From assembly GCA_023091735.1 (NCBI GenBank), contig JALKBU010000143.1, forward strand, positions 1 through 64,000: a stretch of DNA of 64,000 nt, read 5' to 3'. Position numbers and translations under genes: made by a program. Numbering within the stretch: position 1 is the first letter of the stretch; each line of letters begins with the position of its first letter. The DNA comes from Trichomonas tenax. Lineage: Eukaryota > Parabasalia > Trichomonadida > Trichomonadidae. The notes beneath the pieces were generated by a model, which worked only from the letters and a program-made list of their open reading frames with translations, was not told the DNA's origin and searched no databases. Shown in pieces: positions 8,031 through 16,789 of this stretch.

Positions 8031-9437
8031 TTATAAATCTCCAATTATTTGATTAATCAAGCTGTGAATTTCTTCGTCTTCGGTATTATCTAAAACTTCT
8101 TCTAAGTCATCAAATATTGATTTTTCTCGAAGTGCATCTTGTAAAGCTAATCCTTGGCCGATGACAACCTGAGTGTTGAACAATCTGTGCAGAGTGATAA
8201 CTAGTTTTTTGAGATCATTTTGTGCTTTATCAAGTTTTGAAACTAAAAAGCTGAACAATTCTATTGGAAACAAATCCCTTATATCAGTATCAGACAAGCA
8301 TTCTATAATATCAGCAATGACAATAGATACGCTGACTCTTTTGCTAGTTTCTGCTTCAGAATAATTGGAAAAGAGCATTTTCAAAAACTCGATTTGTTCA
8401 TCATTTGATCTTCTTGTAATAGTGCGCGAAATAACTAAACATATTTCCTCAAACAGCTCATCTGACGCCAATCTCATCACTTCTATAAACAGCGACACAT
8501 CAATGCTAGGAATGGATATTTCGTGCTGTGCTAAAGCCTGATAAATCTTAAACAAAGGAATCAAATATTTCTGTTGTGATTCCGGGAGAACAATTTTAGT
8601 TGAAAAGTCTATCCTGTAAAGATTAAACTCCAAAAGAGCAAATAGATCATCTAAGAGATCGAAGTTGAGCCTATTTGATTCGATTAAATAGAAAAAGGAC
8701 CAAAACAAGAAACATAATCCAATTGAATCTTGAAATTGTTCTCTTACATTAATTTGAAGAAGTTTCTGAAGCATCATTGTCAGGCCATCATCACCATGCG
8801 TTGAAAAATAATAAAGAATCATTATCAATGAATTTGTTAATTTTTCATCTGGAAATGAGATAAAGCTGGTAAATAGATCAAAAATAAATTCTTTTGGAAA
8901 AGCGTTCTGAAGTATATATTCGTTTGCGTCTGAAAACAATGAATTTTTGATGAATTTAACAATTTTAATGAAACAATCTTGTTCTGGTTGTAATTTTGTC
9001 AAAACATTGCTAAGGATAGAGATTTGTGATGAGGTGCCTAAGTTATAGAATGAAAAATTCATGTTAGAAGTCAAAACATCAAATAATTTAACAACAGAGT
9101 AAATTTGATTTATCATTAATGTAGAGTCAGGATTTTCTTCGTTGAAATTATCGAAAAATACAATCAAATCGAAAACTTTCCCTAATTGATAATAATCAAT
9201 TTTTGAAATAAATTTTTCTTGCAATATTCTTGGTAGAACAATGATGCAATTAGTTAGATTATCAATGTGCGATTGGATTGCTGGTTCAAAAACGTTTTTC
9301 GAAAAAAAATATTCAATAATTTGAAGAATATCATTCAAAATCTCTGTATATTTGGCTTCAATTAACTCAAAATCATCATTTTGATTCGCTACCGAAGTTA
9401 TTTTATTTGAACTTTGCTCTTTGTAATTATCTTGCAA
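8031..9437 (-). CDS. ARM/HEAT-like helical protein, non-ATG start
   Basis: About 468 codons uninterrupted to TAA. The protein is almost entirely amphipathic helices with Leu, Ile and Phe spacing typical of armadillo/HEAT-like repeats, and an acidic C-terminal region (VLDNTEDEE) followed by a final short helix. It belongs with the proteins at 12169-13524 and 43295-44707, which share length, composition and the same C-terminal pattern. No in-frame ATG exists for the first hundred-odd codons. An Inr-like TCAGTTTTCATT lies at 9456-9445, just where the paralogues have Inr then ATG, but the expected start position (9437-9435) reads TTG, followed by QDNYKE like MDYKHN and MDFKNE. Either UUG initiation, a start-loss pseudogene or a sequence error. 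Likely a scaffold; function unknown. Confidence 0.6.
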   Translation of the reverse strand: MQDNYKEQSSNKITSVANQNDDFELIEAKYTEILNDILQIIEYFFSKNVFEPAIQSHIDNLTNCIIVLPRILQEKFISKIDYYQLGKVFDLIVFFDNFNEENPDSTLMINQIYSVVKLFDVLTSNMNFSFYNLGTSSQISILSNVLTKLQPEQDCFIKIVKFIKNSLFSDANEYILQNAFPKEFIFDLFTSFISFPDEKLTNSLIMILYYFSTHGDDGLTMMLQKLLQINVREQFQDSIGLCFLFWSFFYLIESNRLNFDLLDDLFALLEFNLYRIDFSTKIVLPESQQKYLIPLFKIYQALAQHEISIPSIDVSLFIEVMRLASDELFEEICLVISRTITRRSNDEQIEFLKMLFSNYSEAETSKRVSVSIVIADIIECLSDTDIRDLFPIELFSFLVSKLDKAQNDLKKLVITLHRLFNTQVVIGQGLALQDALREKSIFDDLEEVLDNTEDEEIHSLINQIIGDL

Positions 9438-9889
9438 TAGTAAAAATGAAAACTGAAACACGATTTAAAACACATTTGATTTAGATTACGCTCCAACTAT
9501 AATGAGAATTTTGACAATTATTTTTGTTCAAATCCAAATTTATTAAAATGGTATTAATTATCATGACTTGTTAATGAAATTGATGCTTATGCAATCAAAG
9601 TTTCATAACTTGCATCTATAAATTGAATGTTATGACCATACAAAGACACAGATTATGATTTTATTTTATATATCAAATATTGATTTGTATTCGTTTATGT
9701 TTATACTAAAATTATATATGGGGATAGAAGCTATAGTTGGTGACAGTCTCGGAAATAATTTTTAAAATAATTTCCGAAGAATTTTGCCTTTATAGTAAAA
9801 ATTATGGTGCGAAAACTCACATCAATGTATAGATTTGATGTTTGCCCAATTTCCAAAAACATTTCCCGATAAAGTATCAAATATGTAAT
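9438..9889. other. Spacer with Inr-like element (minus strand)
   Basis: AT-rich sequence between the ARM-like gene and uS10. The only regulatory hint is the Inr-like TCAGTTTTCATT on the minus strand at 9456-9445. No other gene seen. Confidence 0.5.
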
Positions 9890-10261
9890 TTACTCAATGA
9901 TGACTGAAACTTCGACTTGAACGTCTGGCTCGATGGCGATCTGTGTAACCTGCTTAACGGCTTCAGCAGTGCCTTGGAAATCAATAACACGCTTGTAGAT
10001 ACGGAGCTCGAAATGATCGTATGTCTCTGTACCATTGCCGCATGGCGCACGGCGTGTTGTGATTCTCAGGCGGCGGCGTGGCATTGGGATTGGGCCGCGG
10101 ACCTCGAGTTTAGACTTCTTCAGTTTGCCGATGAGATTGCCGCAAACTCTTTGGAGATTTGGAAGCTTGGAGGATGTGATTGTGAGGCGAATCTTCTGGA
10201 CTGGAAGATCCTCGACGATTTCCTTCTTTTCATCACCTGTTGGAACGACGTGGTCAGCCAT
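9890..10261 (-). CDS. 40S ribosomal protein S20 (uS10)
   Basis: A 123-residue protein of the small ribosomal subunit head. It contains the family core: KIRLTITSSKLPNLQRVC, the GPIPMP turn, RLRITTRRAPCGNGTETYDHFELRI in two blocks, and a C-terminal ISIEP-type segment (IAIEPDVQVEVS). Length matches eukaryotic S20 (about 119). The frame stays open upstream for 34 more codons, but ATG 10261 gives the normal N-terminus and lies 8 bp after a CCTTTCC element resembling the trichomonad CCTTT core-promoter motif. GC content and codon bias are higher than in neighbours, as expected for high expression. Confidence 0.95.
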   Translation of the reverse strand: MADHVVPTGDEKKEIVEDLPVQKIRLTITSSKLPNLQRVCGNLIGKLKKSKLEVRGPIPMPRRRLRITTRRAPCGNGTETYDHFELRIYKRVIDFQGTAEAVKQVTQIAIEPDVQVEVSVIIE

Positions 10262-10899
10262 TACTTGGAAAGGCTCAGCCAAACAGAGTAATTCAATCTT
10301 TATCGTCCGGACCCGGCTGAAAATTTTGGATTTTGCTTTATCTGCTATCTCCATCATGTGCATAACATGTTTTGCGTGCTGAGTTTTGTCAAAGCCACTT
10401 TATTTTCTATTAGTCATTTTGATTTTTGAGATTTATCCCTTGTAACTGTAACAGTATATTAACTCTAAGCATATCTTTGCATACACGGCCACAAGAAGAA
10501 AAATCCCCATTGATATTGTTGATGAAGCTGAATGATACTGATTTTACGTGTCAGATTAGCGATTTACATGACAGTTTTGAAACAGTTCGTCAAAATTAGA
10601 AAATCATCTTTTATCCTCATTTTAGACAAGGTGTCTATTAGTAAAAGTGAAATTATAATAATATTCAGTGTGCTCTTGCAAAGTCGCAAAGAATCACTAT
10701 AAATTGAAATGTTTGATGACTGTTTTCTAATAGAAGTCTCATATTTTATGGACGTAGTTCATAGAGCATAGGGATCCTTTGTCTGAAAGGACTCGTCCAA
10801 ATATTTATAAAATTACATTGTCTTGTCGAAATTATAAATTTATTGACACGTAAGTTTTCTTGGCAAATTTCGAAAATAATGATAAAATAAACGGTCGCA
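10262..10899. other. Spacer with small hairpin
   Basis: No gene. A 6-bp stem TCCTTT (10775-10780) with AAAGGA (10786-10791) around GTCTG is the only structure noted. The first part is presumably the uS10 promoter. Confidence 0.5.
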
Positions 10900-12135
10900 A
10901 TGATACCGAATCAAGCACATCCACCTGATTCGAGTACTTCATACAATATATCTGTTGAATCATTCGAAGAAATCGACAGTATAAAGCAAAGTTGCCAATC
11001 AATTGAACAATTCATCGAGAATCACAAAGAAAAATACAAAAAATCACAAATATTTCGAACTTTAGTTGCTCTACACGATTTGTTCAAGTTAGAAATATCG
11101 AGGGGAATCCAACTGCGCCAGGTTTTGATAACAGAAAGAAATAACAATTCAAAACTTCACACCGAGTTGCGTTCTTTGTATGAAATTCTTGAAAAGCAGT
11201 CAAATAGTACGATTAATTCTATACCATCAGCTAAAAAGCACATTATTCAATATTTTCACGATATTGATGAATTTAAAGCCGAAAAAGAACTAGAACTAGC
11301 ATCCATTTCATCCAAAATCGATGTAATTACAAGTGAAAATGCTAAATACGAAACAAATATTACATTATTGCAGAAGCAAATTGAAAAACTCAAAATTAAT
11401 CAATCGCAGATGGTTCACAATCGAAAGTATGAAAAAATTGCAAAAGAGAAAGATGAGCTGATGTCACAGAATCAAAAATTTTTGAATGAAATTGAAAAGA
11501 TTAAAAACCAAAACATTGAAAAATCCGATTCAGTTATACAGAATTTGAAATTAGAAATAACAAAAGAACAGCACAAAAATCAGTTTCTTATAGAGAAAAA
11601 TCTTGAATTAAATGATCAAATTCAGAATCTTGTTCAAAAATCATCGAATTTCGAGAATAACTACATGCCTACATTACAAAAGCTTCAGGCTGAGCTACTG
11701 GCAAAGGAATCCGATGTTATGCACCTTAAGGAACAATTAAATGCCAAAGATAATGAAATGAAAAGACAAGTTGAGCAACTCACAAAAGAAAACAGTATTC
11801 TTGTTAGTTCAATCAAGAGAAACAACAGCAAACTATTAATCAATGTTTTCCATGATATATGCAATATCTTGAATATCCCAATAAACACACAACCGGAAGA
11901 ACTACCGACGATTATACAGAACCTTGTTCAAGATAATAGTACATTAATTCCTGAGTATAACAACATGGAAGAAAAGTATGTAATTGGTATAAGGCCGCTT
12001 ATATTGGTTGCTATGACTTGCAATAGATTAATTGGATTAAGTAAGAATCAGAGTCTTAGTCTATTCAGCGAAATAGACGTGCTCAAACATGAGCTTGAAA
12101 ACGCTCGCAACCATATCGAGTTTAGTGAAATATAA
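10900..12135 (+). CDS. Coiled-coil protein, unknown function
   Basis: A 411-residue protein. Residues 1-80 are mixed, and about 85-310 form a long heptad-rich coiled coil (many E, K, Q, L and N, including KLKINQSQMV and LQAELLAKESDVMHLKEQL). The C-terminal 100 residues are more hydrophobic and may fold as a small helical domain. No signal peptide or membrane span. It is probably a cytoskeletal or tethering protein, but nothing specific identifies it. It runs tail to tail into the second ARM-like gene with a 33-bp gap. ATG 10900 is the first in frame; no Inr was seen. Confidence 0.75.
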   Translation: MIPNQAHPPDSSTSYNISVESFEEIDSIKQSCQSIEQFIENHKEKYKKSQIFRTLVALHDLFKLEISRGIQLRQVLITERNNNSKLHTELRSLYEILEKQSNSTINSIPSAKKHIIQYFHDIDEFKAEKELELASISSKIDVITSENAKYETNITLLQKQIEKLKINQSQMVHNRKYEKIAKEKDELMSQNQKFLNEIEKIKNQNIEKSDSVIQNLKLEITKEQHKNQFLIEKNLELNDQIQNLVQKSSNFENNYMPTLQKLQAELLAKESDVMHLKEQLNAKDNEMKRQVEQLTKENSILVSSIKRNNSKLLINVFHDICNILNIPINTQPEELPTIIQNLVQDNSTLIPEYNNMEEKYVIGIRPLILVAMTCNRLIGLSKNQSLSLFSEIDVLKHELENARNHIEFSEI

Positions 12136-12168
12136 ATAAAAATTTGTTTGTAGTTTTTGATTATATCT

Positions 12169-13524
12169 TCATTCTGTATCAAAGTATTTGTTAAGAATCT
12201 CTTCTTGAATCAATGGCGCTATATTCTCGAATGCCTCGTCATCAGAAATATCAACAAGAGTTGAAATTCCATCATTTTCGATGATGTAGTTAATAATTAA
12301 TTCGTTGTTGCTAATGTATTTTGTTAATAGAATATGAAGTGAATGGATGTTCATAGAGACTCTTTTGTTGGTGAAATCAGTCGAAAGAAATTGAAAAATA
12401 CAATCTAAGAGTCCATTTTCTAAGTATATATCGATCACATCTGTGGATAAATTAAAAATCGCTTGACATGCGATAGAATTCACTGTTTTTCTAAGAGGGA
12501 ATGAAAGATCATTTGATAATTCAAGTAGTGATTTGATAAATGTCAAATCGCAGAACATCGGATGACCAGGATATTGAATAAATGCTGCTTTGACGCACAT
12601 AAGAACTGATATTTGAAGGTCAGAGTTACTTGTTTTTAATGACTTAAGAATAGCAGCAGGATTGATAACAAACGCTTCAGGTATTGTTTTAATAAAATGT
12701 AAAACAGTCTGGTATAATGCTGAAGGGTAGATTGGCCAGTTTTCGATAAAATTCCAAATCTTATTGTGAAGATCACTTTTCAAAATCAATTCTATTGATT
12801 GTGGAGTTTCAGCTAAAAATGTGATAGAAATATGAACAATCTCTAAAGAAACTAAGTCTAAGCAAGCCTGGTGATTCATTAACAAGTCAATACAATGTTC
12901 TAAAATGTGATATTTTAATTCATCATTTTCTACGTTTTGAACAGCAGCATAAATTAGTTTTCCAAAAGATTCTTTGACTTCACTTGTCATTTCTCCCATG
13001 TATATATGCATAATACTATTTAAAATAACTTCGTGTGCAATTTTTTCAATAGAATCAGGTTCAATTTCGGTAAAAAGCATGAAAATTTGGATGCATGTCG
13101 GCATCTCATTTGTTTCATATTTTTCAAACACTTCTTGTACGTGCTCAAGCAGATCTGGACCAAACACTGGAATAAAATAGTCTGAAAGTCCATTATTCAT
13201 TAATGATTGAATGCAATAAGCAGCCATAATGAAATCATTTTCATGAATATTCTCAAAGATCATCGAGTTTAAAACATTGCTAAAATTATCAAGAAAGAAC
13301 TCTGGATCACTATAAACGTTATATCCAACAACTGAAATAGCCAGTTCTTCCATCAAATTATGCGTAGCTTCAAAATTGCCAGATTCCCAATTGCTGCAAA
13401 TTATATTTAATTTTTCTGCTATGTTAAGCTTACTAACTTCACAAATGTTCTCACTGGACCTTGTTTGATGCTCAATTTTGCTTGTATTCATTTCTTTCTT
13501 GTTTGCATTATGTTTATAATCCAT
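12169..13524 (-). CDS. ARM/HEAT-like helical protein, family member 2
   Basis: 451 residues of tandem amphipathic helices with no charged linker, most like armadillo/HEAT repeats. An N-terminal charged tail (MDYKHNANKKE) precedes the helices, and the C-terminus has an acidic SDDEAFE stretch and a final helix (LIQEEIL). The same layout occurs in the proteins at 8031-9437 and 43295-44707. The start was moved from a TTG to ATG 13524 because a textbook Inr, TCACTTTTCATA, ends directly before it. The divergent gene starts 38 bp away. Function is not known; ARM folds usually bind peptides or act as adaptors. Confidence 0.75.
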   Translation of the reverse strand: MDYKHNANKKEMNTSKIEHQTRSSENICEVSKLNIAEKLNIICSNWESGNFEATHNLMEELAISVVGYNVYSDPEFFLDNFSNVLNSMIFENIHENDFIMAAYCIQSLMNNGLSDYFIPVFGPDLLEHVQEVFEKYETNEMPTCIQIFMLFTEIEPDSIEKIAHEVILNSIMHIYMGEMTSEVKESFGKLIYAAVQNVENDELKYHILEHCIDLLMNHQACLDLVSLEIVHISITFLAETPQSIELILKSDLHNKIWNFIENWPIYPSALYQTVLHFIKTIPEAFVINPAAILKSLKTSNSDLQISVLMCVKAAFIQYPGHPMFCDLTFIKSLLELSNDLSFPLRKTVNSIACQAIFNLSTDVIDIYLENGLLDCIFQFLSTDFTNKRVSMNIHSLHILLTKYISNNELIINYIIENDGISTLVDISDDEAFENIAPLIQEEILNKYFDTE

Positions 13525-13536
13525 TATGAAAAGTGA
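13525..13536 (-). promoter_or_regulatory. Trichomonad-type initiator (Inr), TCACTTTTCATA
   Basis: On the minus strand TCACTTTTCATA directly abuts ATG 13524. It matches the known Inr pattern TCA+1(C/T)T(A/T) found within about 20 nt of trichomonad start codons. If used, the 5' leader would be about 10 nt. It decides the start of the ARM-like gene. Confidence 0.75.
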
Positions 13537-13561
13537 CAACTGATTTGTTTTGTCTTCTTCT

Positions 13562-14236
13562 ATGTCTTCAACAATTCATTACTATTGCGCCGTCTCACAC
13601 AAGTACAGACTTCCGGCACTTGTAGAGTTCGTCAAATCGCACTTCAACAAGGACAAAATTGTTGTGATTTGTAATGGTCCAAGACAAGTCGAATTTCTCT
13701 CGCATTATTTCATCCTTCTTCAAATGACACCATGCCGCATTGTCACTACAATGTCTCAGGAGGAGCGTGCTGATGCTGAACAGCGCTTCCAAAAATCAGT
13801 CAATATATTAATCTGCTCACAATCAATAGCAGAGAATCTTAAATTAAACAGCCCAACATGGGTTGTCGAATTCGCAGTCCCACCAGCTGTTTCGCCATAC
13901 ATTAAAATGGTTCAAAATATCAAACCTCTTAAATGGATTATTTTCGTTGAGCCACAAAACGAGAAAGCATTCATTGACCGTCTTAAGGATGCTGGACTTG
14001 AATCAAAAGAGTTGCCAGTCAATACAAACAAACTTCCAAACCATCTTCCACGTCTTCTCGGATTCCTTGATCGCCGCTGGGAGTTCTACCAGGCTTCTCA
14101 ATTCGGCTACAGAGAATTGATTAGTTCTTATGTAAATTCTGCAAATGAAGAATTCGATGCACAAAAGCTTAATCTTTTGGAAGCCTCAATCTCATTCGGT
14201 ATTGAGCACCCACCAAAACTTCCTTTAACAAAGTGA
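13562..14236 (+). CDS. Has1/DDX18-like protein reduced to RecA2 + C-tail
   Basis: A 224-residue protein that aligns with only the second half of DEAD-box helicases of the Has1/DDX18 type (60S ribosome biogenesis). Residues about 5-25 match the HYYVV-segment, KDKIVVICNGPRQVEFL matches motif IV, and the C-terminal 65 residues match the Has1-specific tail (FGYRELISSYV, FDAQKLNLLEASISFGI, HPPKLPL like FGF-VPP). The whole RecA1 domain with Walker A and DEAD is absent. Motif V (TDVAARGLD) reads SQSIAENLKL and motif VI (HRxGRxxR) reads IKMVQNI, so it cannot be an ATPase. Likely a non-enzymatic paralogue that binds the same pre-ribosomal partners. The start was moved to ATG 13562 from an upstream TTG. 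Confidence 0.7.
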   Translation: MSSTIHYYCAVSHKYRLPALVEFVKSHFNKDKIVVICNGPRQVEFLSHYFILLQMTPCRIVTTMSQEERADAEQRFQKSVNILICSQSIAENLKLNSPTWVVEFAVPPAVSPYIKMVQNIKPLKWIIFVEPQNEKAFIDRLKDAGLESKELPVNTNKLPNHLPRLLGFLDRRWEFYQASQFGYRELISSYVNSANEEFDAQKLNLLEASISFGIEHPPKLPLTK

Positions 14237-14326
14237 ACAATAAAAATATAGAGTTTCTTTTTTGATATTTTTCTTTTTGGTTTTGGTAAAAATAAATTAA
14301 ATATTCAAAAAATCAATCAAAAGTTT

Positions 14327-15316
14327 TTAGAGGCCAAGAACCTTCCAAGCTGTTTCCTTCTCTGTGACGAGCTCCTGCTCTGTAGCAGCCATCTTGCCCT
14401 TAACCCAATCGTTGATAGCGAGTCCCTCAACGACATGGATGCCCTCCTTGTCGACTGTGCATGGGAAGGAGTAGATGATGCCCTGCTTGATGCCGTATGG
14501 CTGGTTCTCTGGGACTGGGATAGCCATTGAAACCCAATCACCAGCTGGTGTGCCGAAGAACCAGCTTCTCATGTGCTCGAGAGCGGCGTTAGCAGCTGAA
14601 GCAGCAGAGGAAGCACCACGGGCCTTGATGACAGCACCACCACGTGTAGCAATCTTCTGGACGAATTCACCCTGGTAGTACTCAGCAGCAATAGCTTCTG
14701 TGACTGGCTTGTTATCCTTGCCGAATGTAGCATGGGAAACATCTGGGACCTGTGTGTTGGAGTGGTTGCCCCAAACTGTGACCTTCTTGATCTCGTTTGT
14801 TGGGACGCCAAGCTTAGCAGAAAGCTCACCGAGCATTCTGTTGTGGTCGAGGCGTGTCATAGCGCAGAAGTTCTTCTTGCCGAGCTTTGGAGCAGAGGCG
14901 AGAGCAATGAGAGCATTTGTGTTAGCTGGGTTGCCAACGACGAGGACCTTGACGTCTGGCTTAGCATAGTCAGAGAGAGCCTTGCCCTGGACTGTGAAGA
15001 TGCCACCGTTCTTGCCGAGGAGGTCAGCACGGTCCATGCCATCCTTACGTGGGAAGGCACCGACAAGGAAAGCAACATCAACATCCTTGAAGGCCTCCTC
15101 AATCTTGTCTGTGGCAACGATGCCAGCGACAGCTGGGAAGGCGCAGTCCTGGAGCTCCATGCAGCAGCCCTGGAGAGCCTGCATGCCCTGTGGGATTTCG
15201 AGGAGGTGAAGGACAACCTTGCGGTCACCGAAGAGATCACCAGCAGCGATTCTGAATGTAAGAACGTAGCCGATCTGGCCTGCAGCACCTGTAATGAGAA
15301 CGTGGACCGGTTCCAT
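14327..15316 (-). CDS. Cytosolic malate dehydrogenase
   Basis: 329-residue NAD(P)-linked enzyme interconverting malate and oxaloacetate. The N-terminus carries the dinucleotide motif GAAGQIG. The mobile loop has [14 protein letters not shown], whose first Arg marks malate rather than lactate specificity (trichomonad lactate dehydrogenase has Leu there). GNPANTNA, the catalytic LDHNR with the Asp-Arg pair, and the WGNHS histidine are all present, so it should be active. Trichomonads use cytosolic MDH to turn oxaloacetate from PEP carboxykinase into malate for hydrogenosomal malic enzyme. ATG 15316 was chosen over a 15-codon extension because an Inr-like ATCACTTTCG lies 4 bp upstream. The high-GC, biased codons suggest strong expression. 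Confidence 0.96.
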   Translation of the reverse strand: MEPVHVLITGAAGQIGYVLTFRIAAGDLFGDRKVVLHLLEIPQGMQALQGCCMELQDCAFPAVAGIVATDKIEEAFKDVDVAFLVGAFPRKDGMDRADLLGKNGGIFTVQGKALSDYAKPDVKVLVVGNPANTNALIALASAPKLGKKNFCAMTRLDHNRMLGELSAKLGVPTNEIKKVTVWGNHSNTQVPDVSHATFGKDNKPVTEAIAAEYYQGEFVQKIATRGGAVIKARGASSAASAANAALEHMRSWFFGTPAGDWVSMAIPVPENQPYGIKQGIIYSFPCTVDKEGIHVVEGLAINDWVKGKMAATEQELVTEKETAWKVLGL

Positions 15317-16789
15317 TGTTCGAAAGTGATGTGAACACCCAAAAGTTATTTTTTCCCTCAAATCCTATCATCTGTTCATTCAGTTCAATGCCCACTCAAT
15401 CTTTCAATGGGAAAACGATGCTTGACTTCATTATCTGCACCATTCCACTGTTTTCTGTCATTGGAAGCGATGTGTGTTTGATTTGATATTTTTGACGATG
15501 AGCTCGTGAAAGGTGAGGTGATGTTTTTACACTGTTATTTTTGTGAGGTTCAAAGTTTCGATAAACTGATCTTTTAGTGTGCATCGAGATAACGACACAA
15601 CAATCTTTGCAATGACTATATCCAAAAGACCGTACATTGTCTCTGCGTTCAATCAACATTTTCCAAAATCGAAATTGCGATTTGAAAACCATCACACACA
15701 CATGCTGAGGTAGAGGTGGATCGAGTGTATTGCGGACTGAAATCAACTCTCTCACTTTGTTGTTCAGATGACACACTCCTGCCAGATATCTTTCACAATG
15801 AAAACAACATCGACTTCATGCAATTTTGATGTATTGCATATAGTTGGATGATGTAGCATTAATCAAACAAGCTTTTTTCAAGAAATCTCATTTCGATATT
15901 CGCCAAAAATCAAATTGTGTGCTATTTGCGCGATGGCAAATCCAATACCTTGATGCATTCATAGCAATACATACGCTACTACTATATCAGCCCACACAAG
16001 TCGAGATTTTGGATTCGAGGAGAAGTATCTACAAGGTAAACACGTATATTTGTTGTCATGTATGGTAATTATATCATAGGGAGAATCAGTAAATGTTGTT
16101 ACAAGAATCAAAAACTCTTTTGAACCGTATAAATTCATGATTTTCCAAAATACTATCGCGGAACGTTTGCATAGTAATACAATGTATCCGCATCTAATGG
16201 ATGTCATCATACACAGACTATCACTGTGTAAAATTACTTCAAGCATCATTTTTAATCTTAACTAAGTTTTTATTACGGAGAATCATGTGTGATTTCTTTG
16301 CAAGGTAGAGCGCCCAACAAATCAACAATCAAACTCTCTTATTCACGATATTCATTTCTTTGATAATCTAATGAATGAGATAAACACAAAAATACAGTAA
16401 TATATATGACAATATCGTATACATTTAAGTTGCACTGCGAATTTCATAAAATCTCATATTTTATGTTAAAAATTTGAATTTTTTATTTTTATTTGGTATT
16501 TTCATTCAACTCTTATCTTACATTCTCTCCATTGCCTGAGATCTCTATCCTGTTGATGTCTAAGCCTTACTCGGCAATGACAATTCACTTTTTTATGCAA
16601 CTATTTCTATTTGTTACGAAAAACCCTTTGTATGCAGCCAATTCATTCCAAATTTTAACATAAGATTATTTACAACCTAGAGAAATGCATGCATAAGTTT
16701 TAATGAAAAGTTATTATAAATTAGTTGACTTTTAGCTTAAATCAAATTATTTCGTTGTTATAACAAAACAATAATTTTTTTTCCTGTTG
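15317..16789. other. Long spacer, no supported gene
   Basis: About 1.4 kb. A minus-strand open frame at 15396-15776 begins at GTG and has no recognisable motif. Other short frames (near 15844 and 15959) are weak. The final 100 bp are very AT-rich and presumably hold the promoter of the TOG gene. Confidence 0.5.
15321..15330 (-). promoter_or_regulatory. Inr-like element of malate dehydrogenase
   Basis: The minus strand reads ATCACTTTCG at 15330-15321, preceded by another TCACA, four bases before ATG 15316. It fits the TCAYT(T/A) initiator and sets the start of the gene. Confidence 0.65.

Noticed and set aside
9890..10382. Long plus-strand frames opposite uS10
   Set aside because: They mirror a conserved ribosomal protein on the other strand, whose motifs are unmistakable.
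14475..15334. 200-codon plus-strand frame opposite malate dehydrogenase
   Set aside because: It is a shadow caused by the GC-rich codon bias of the real gene.
15396..15776. Minus-strand open frame of 126 codons
   Set aside because: It starts at GTG, the first ATG leaves fewer than 100 codons, and no motif, Inr or family pattern is visible.
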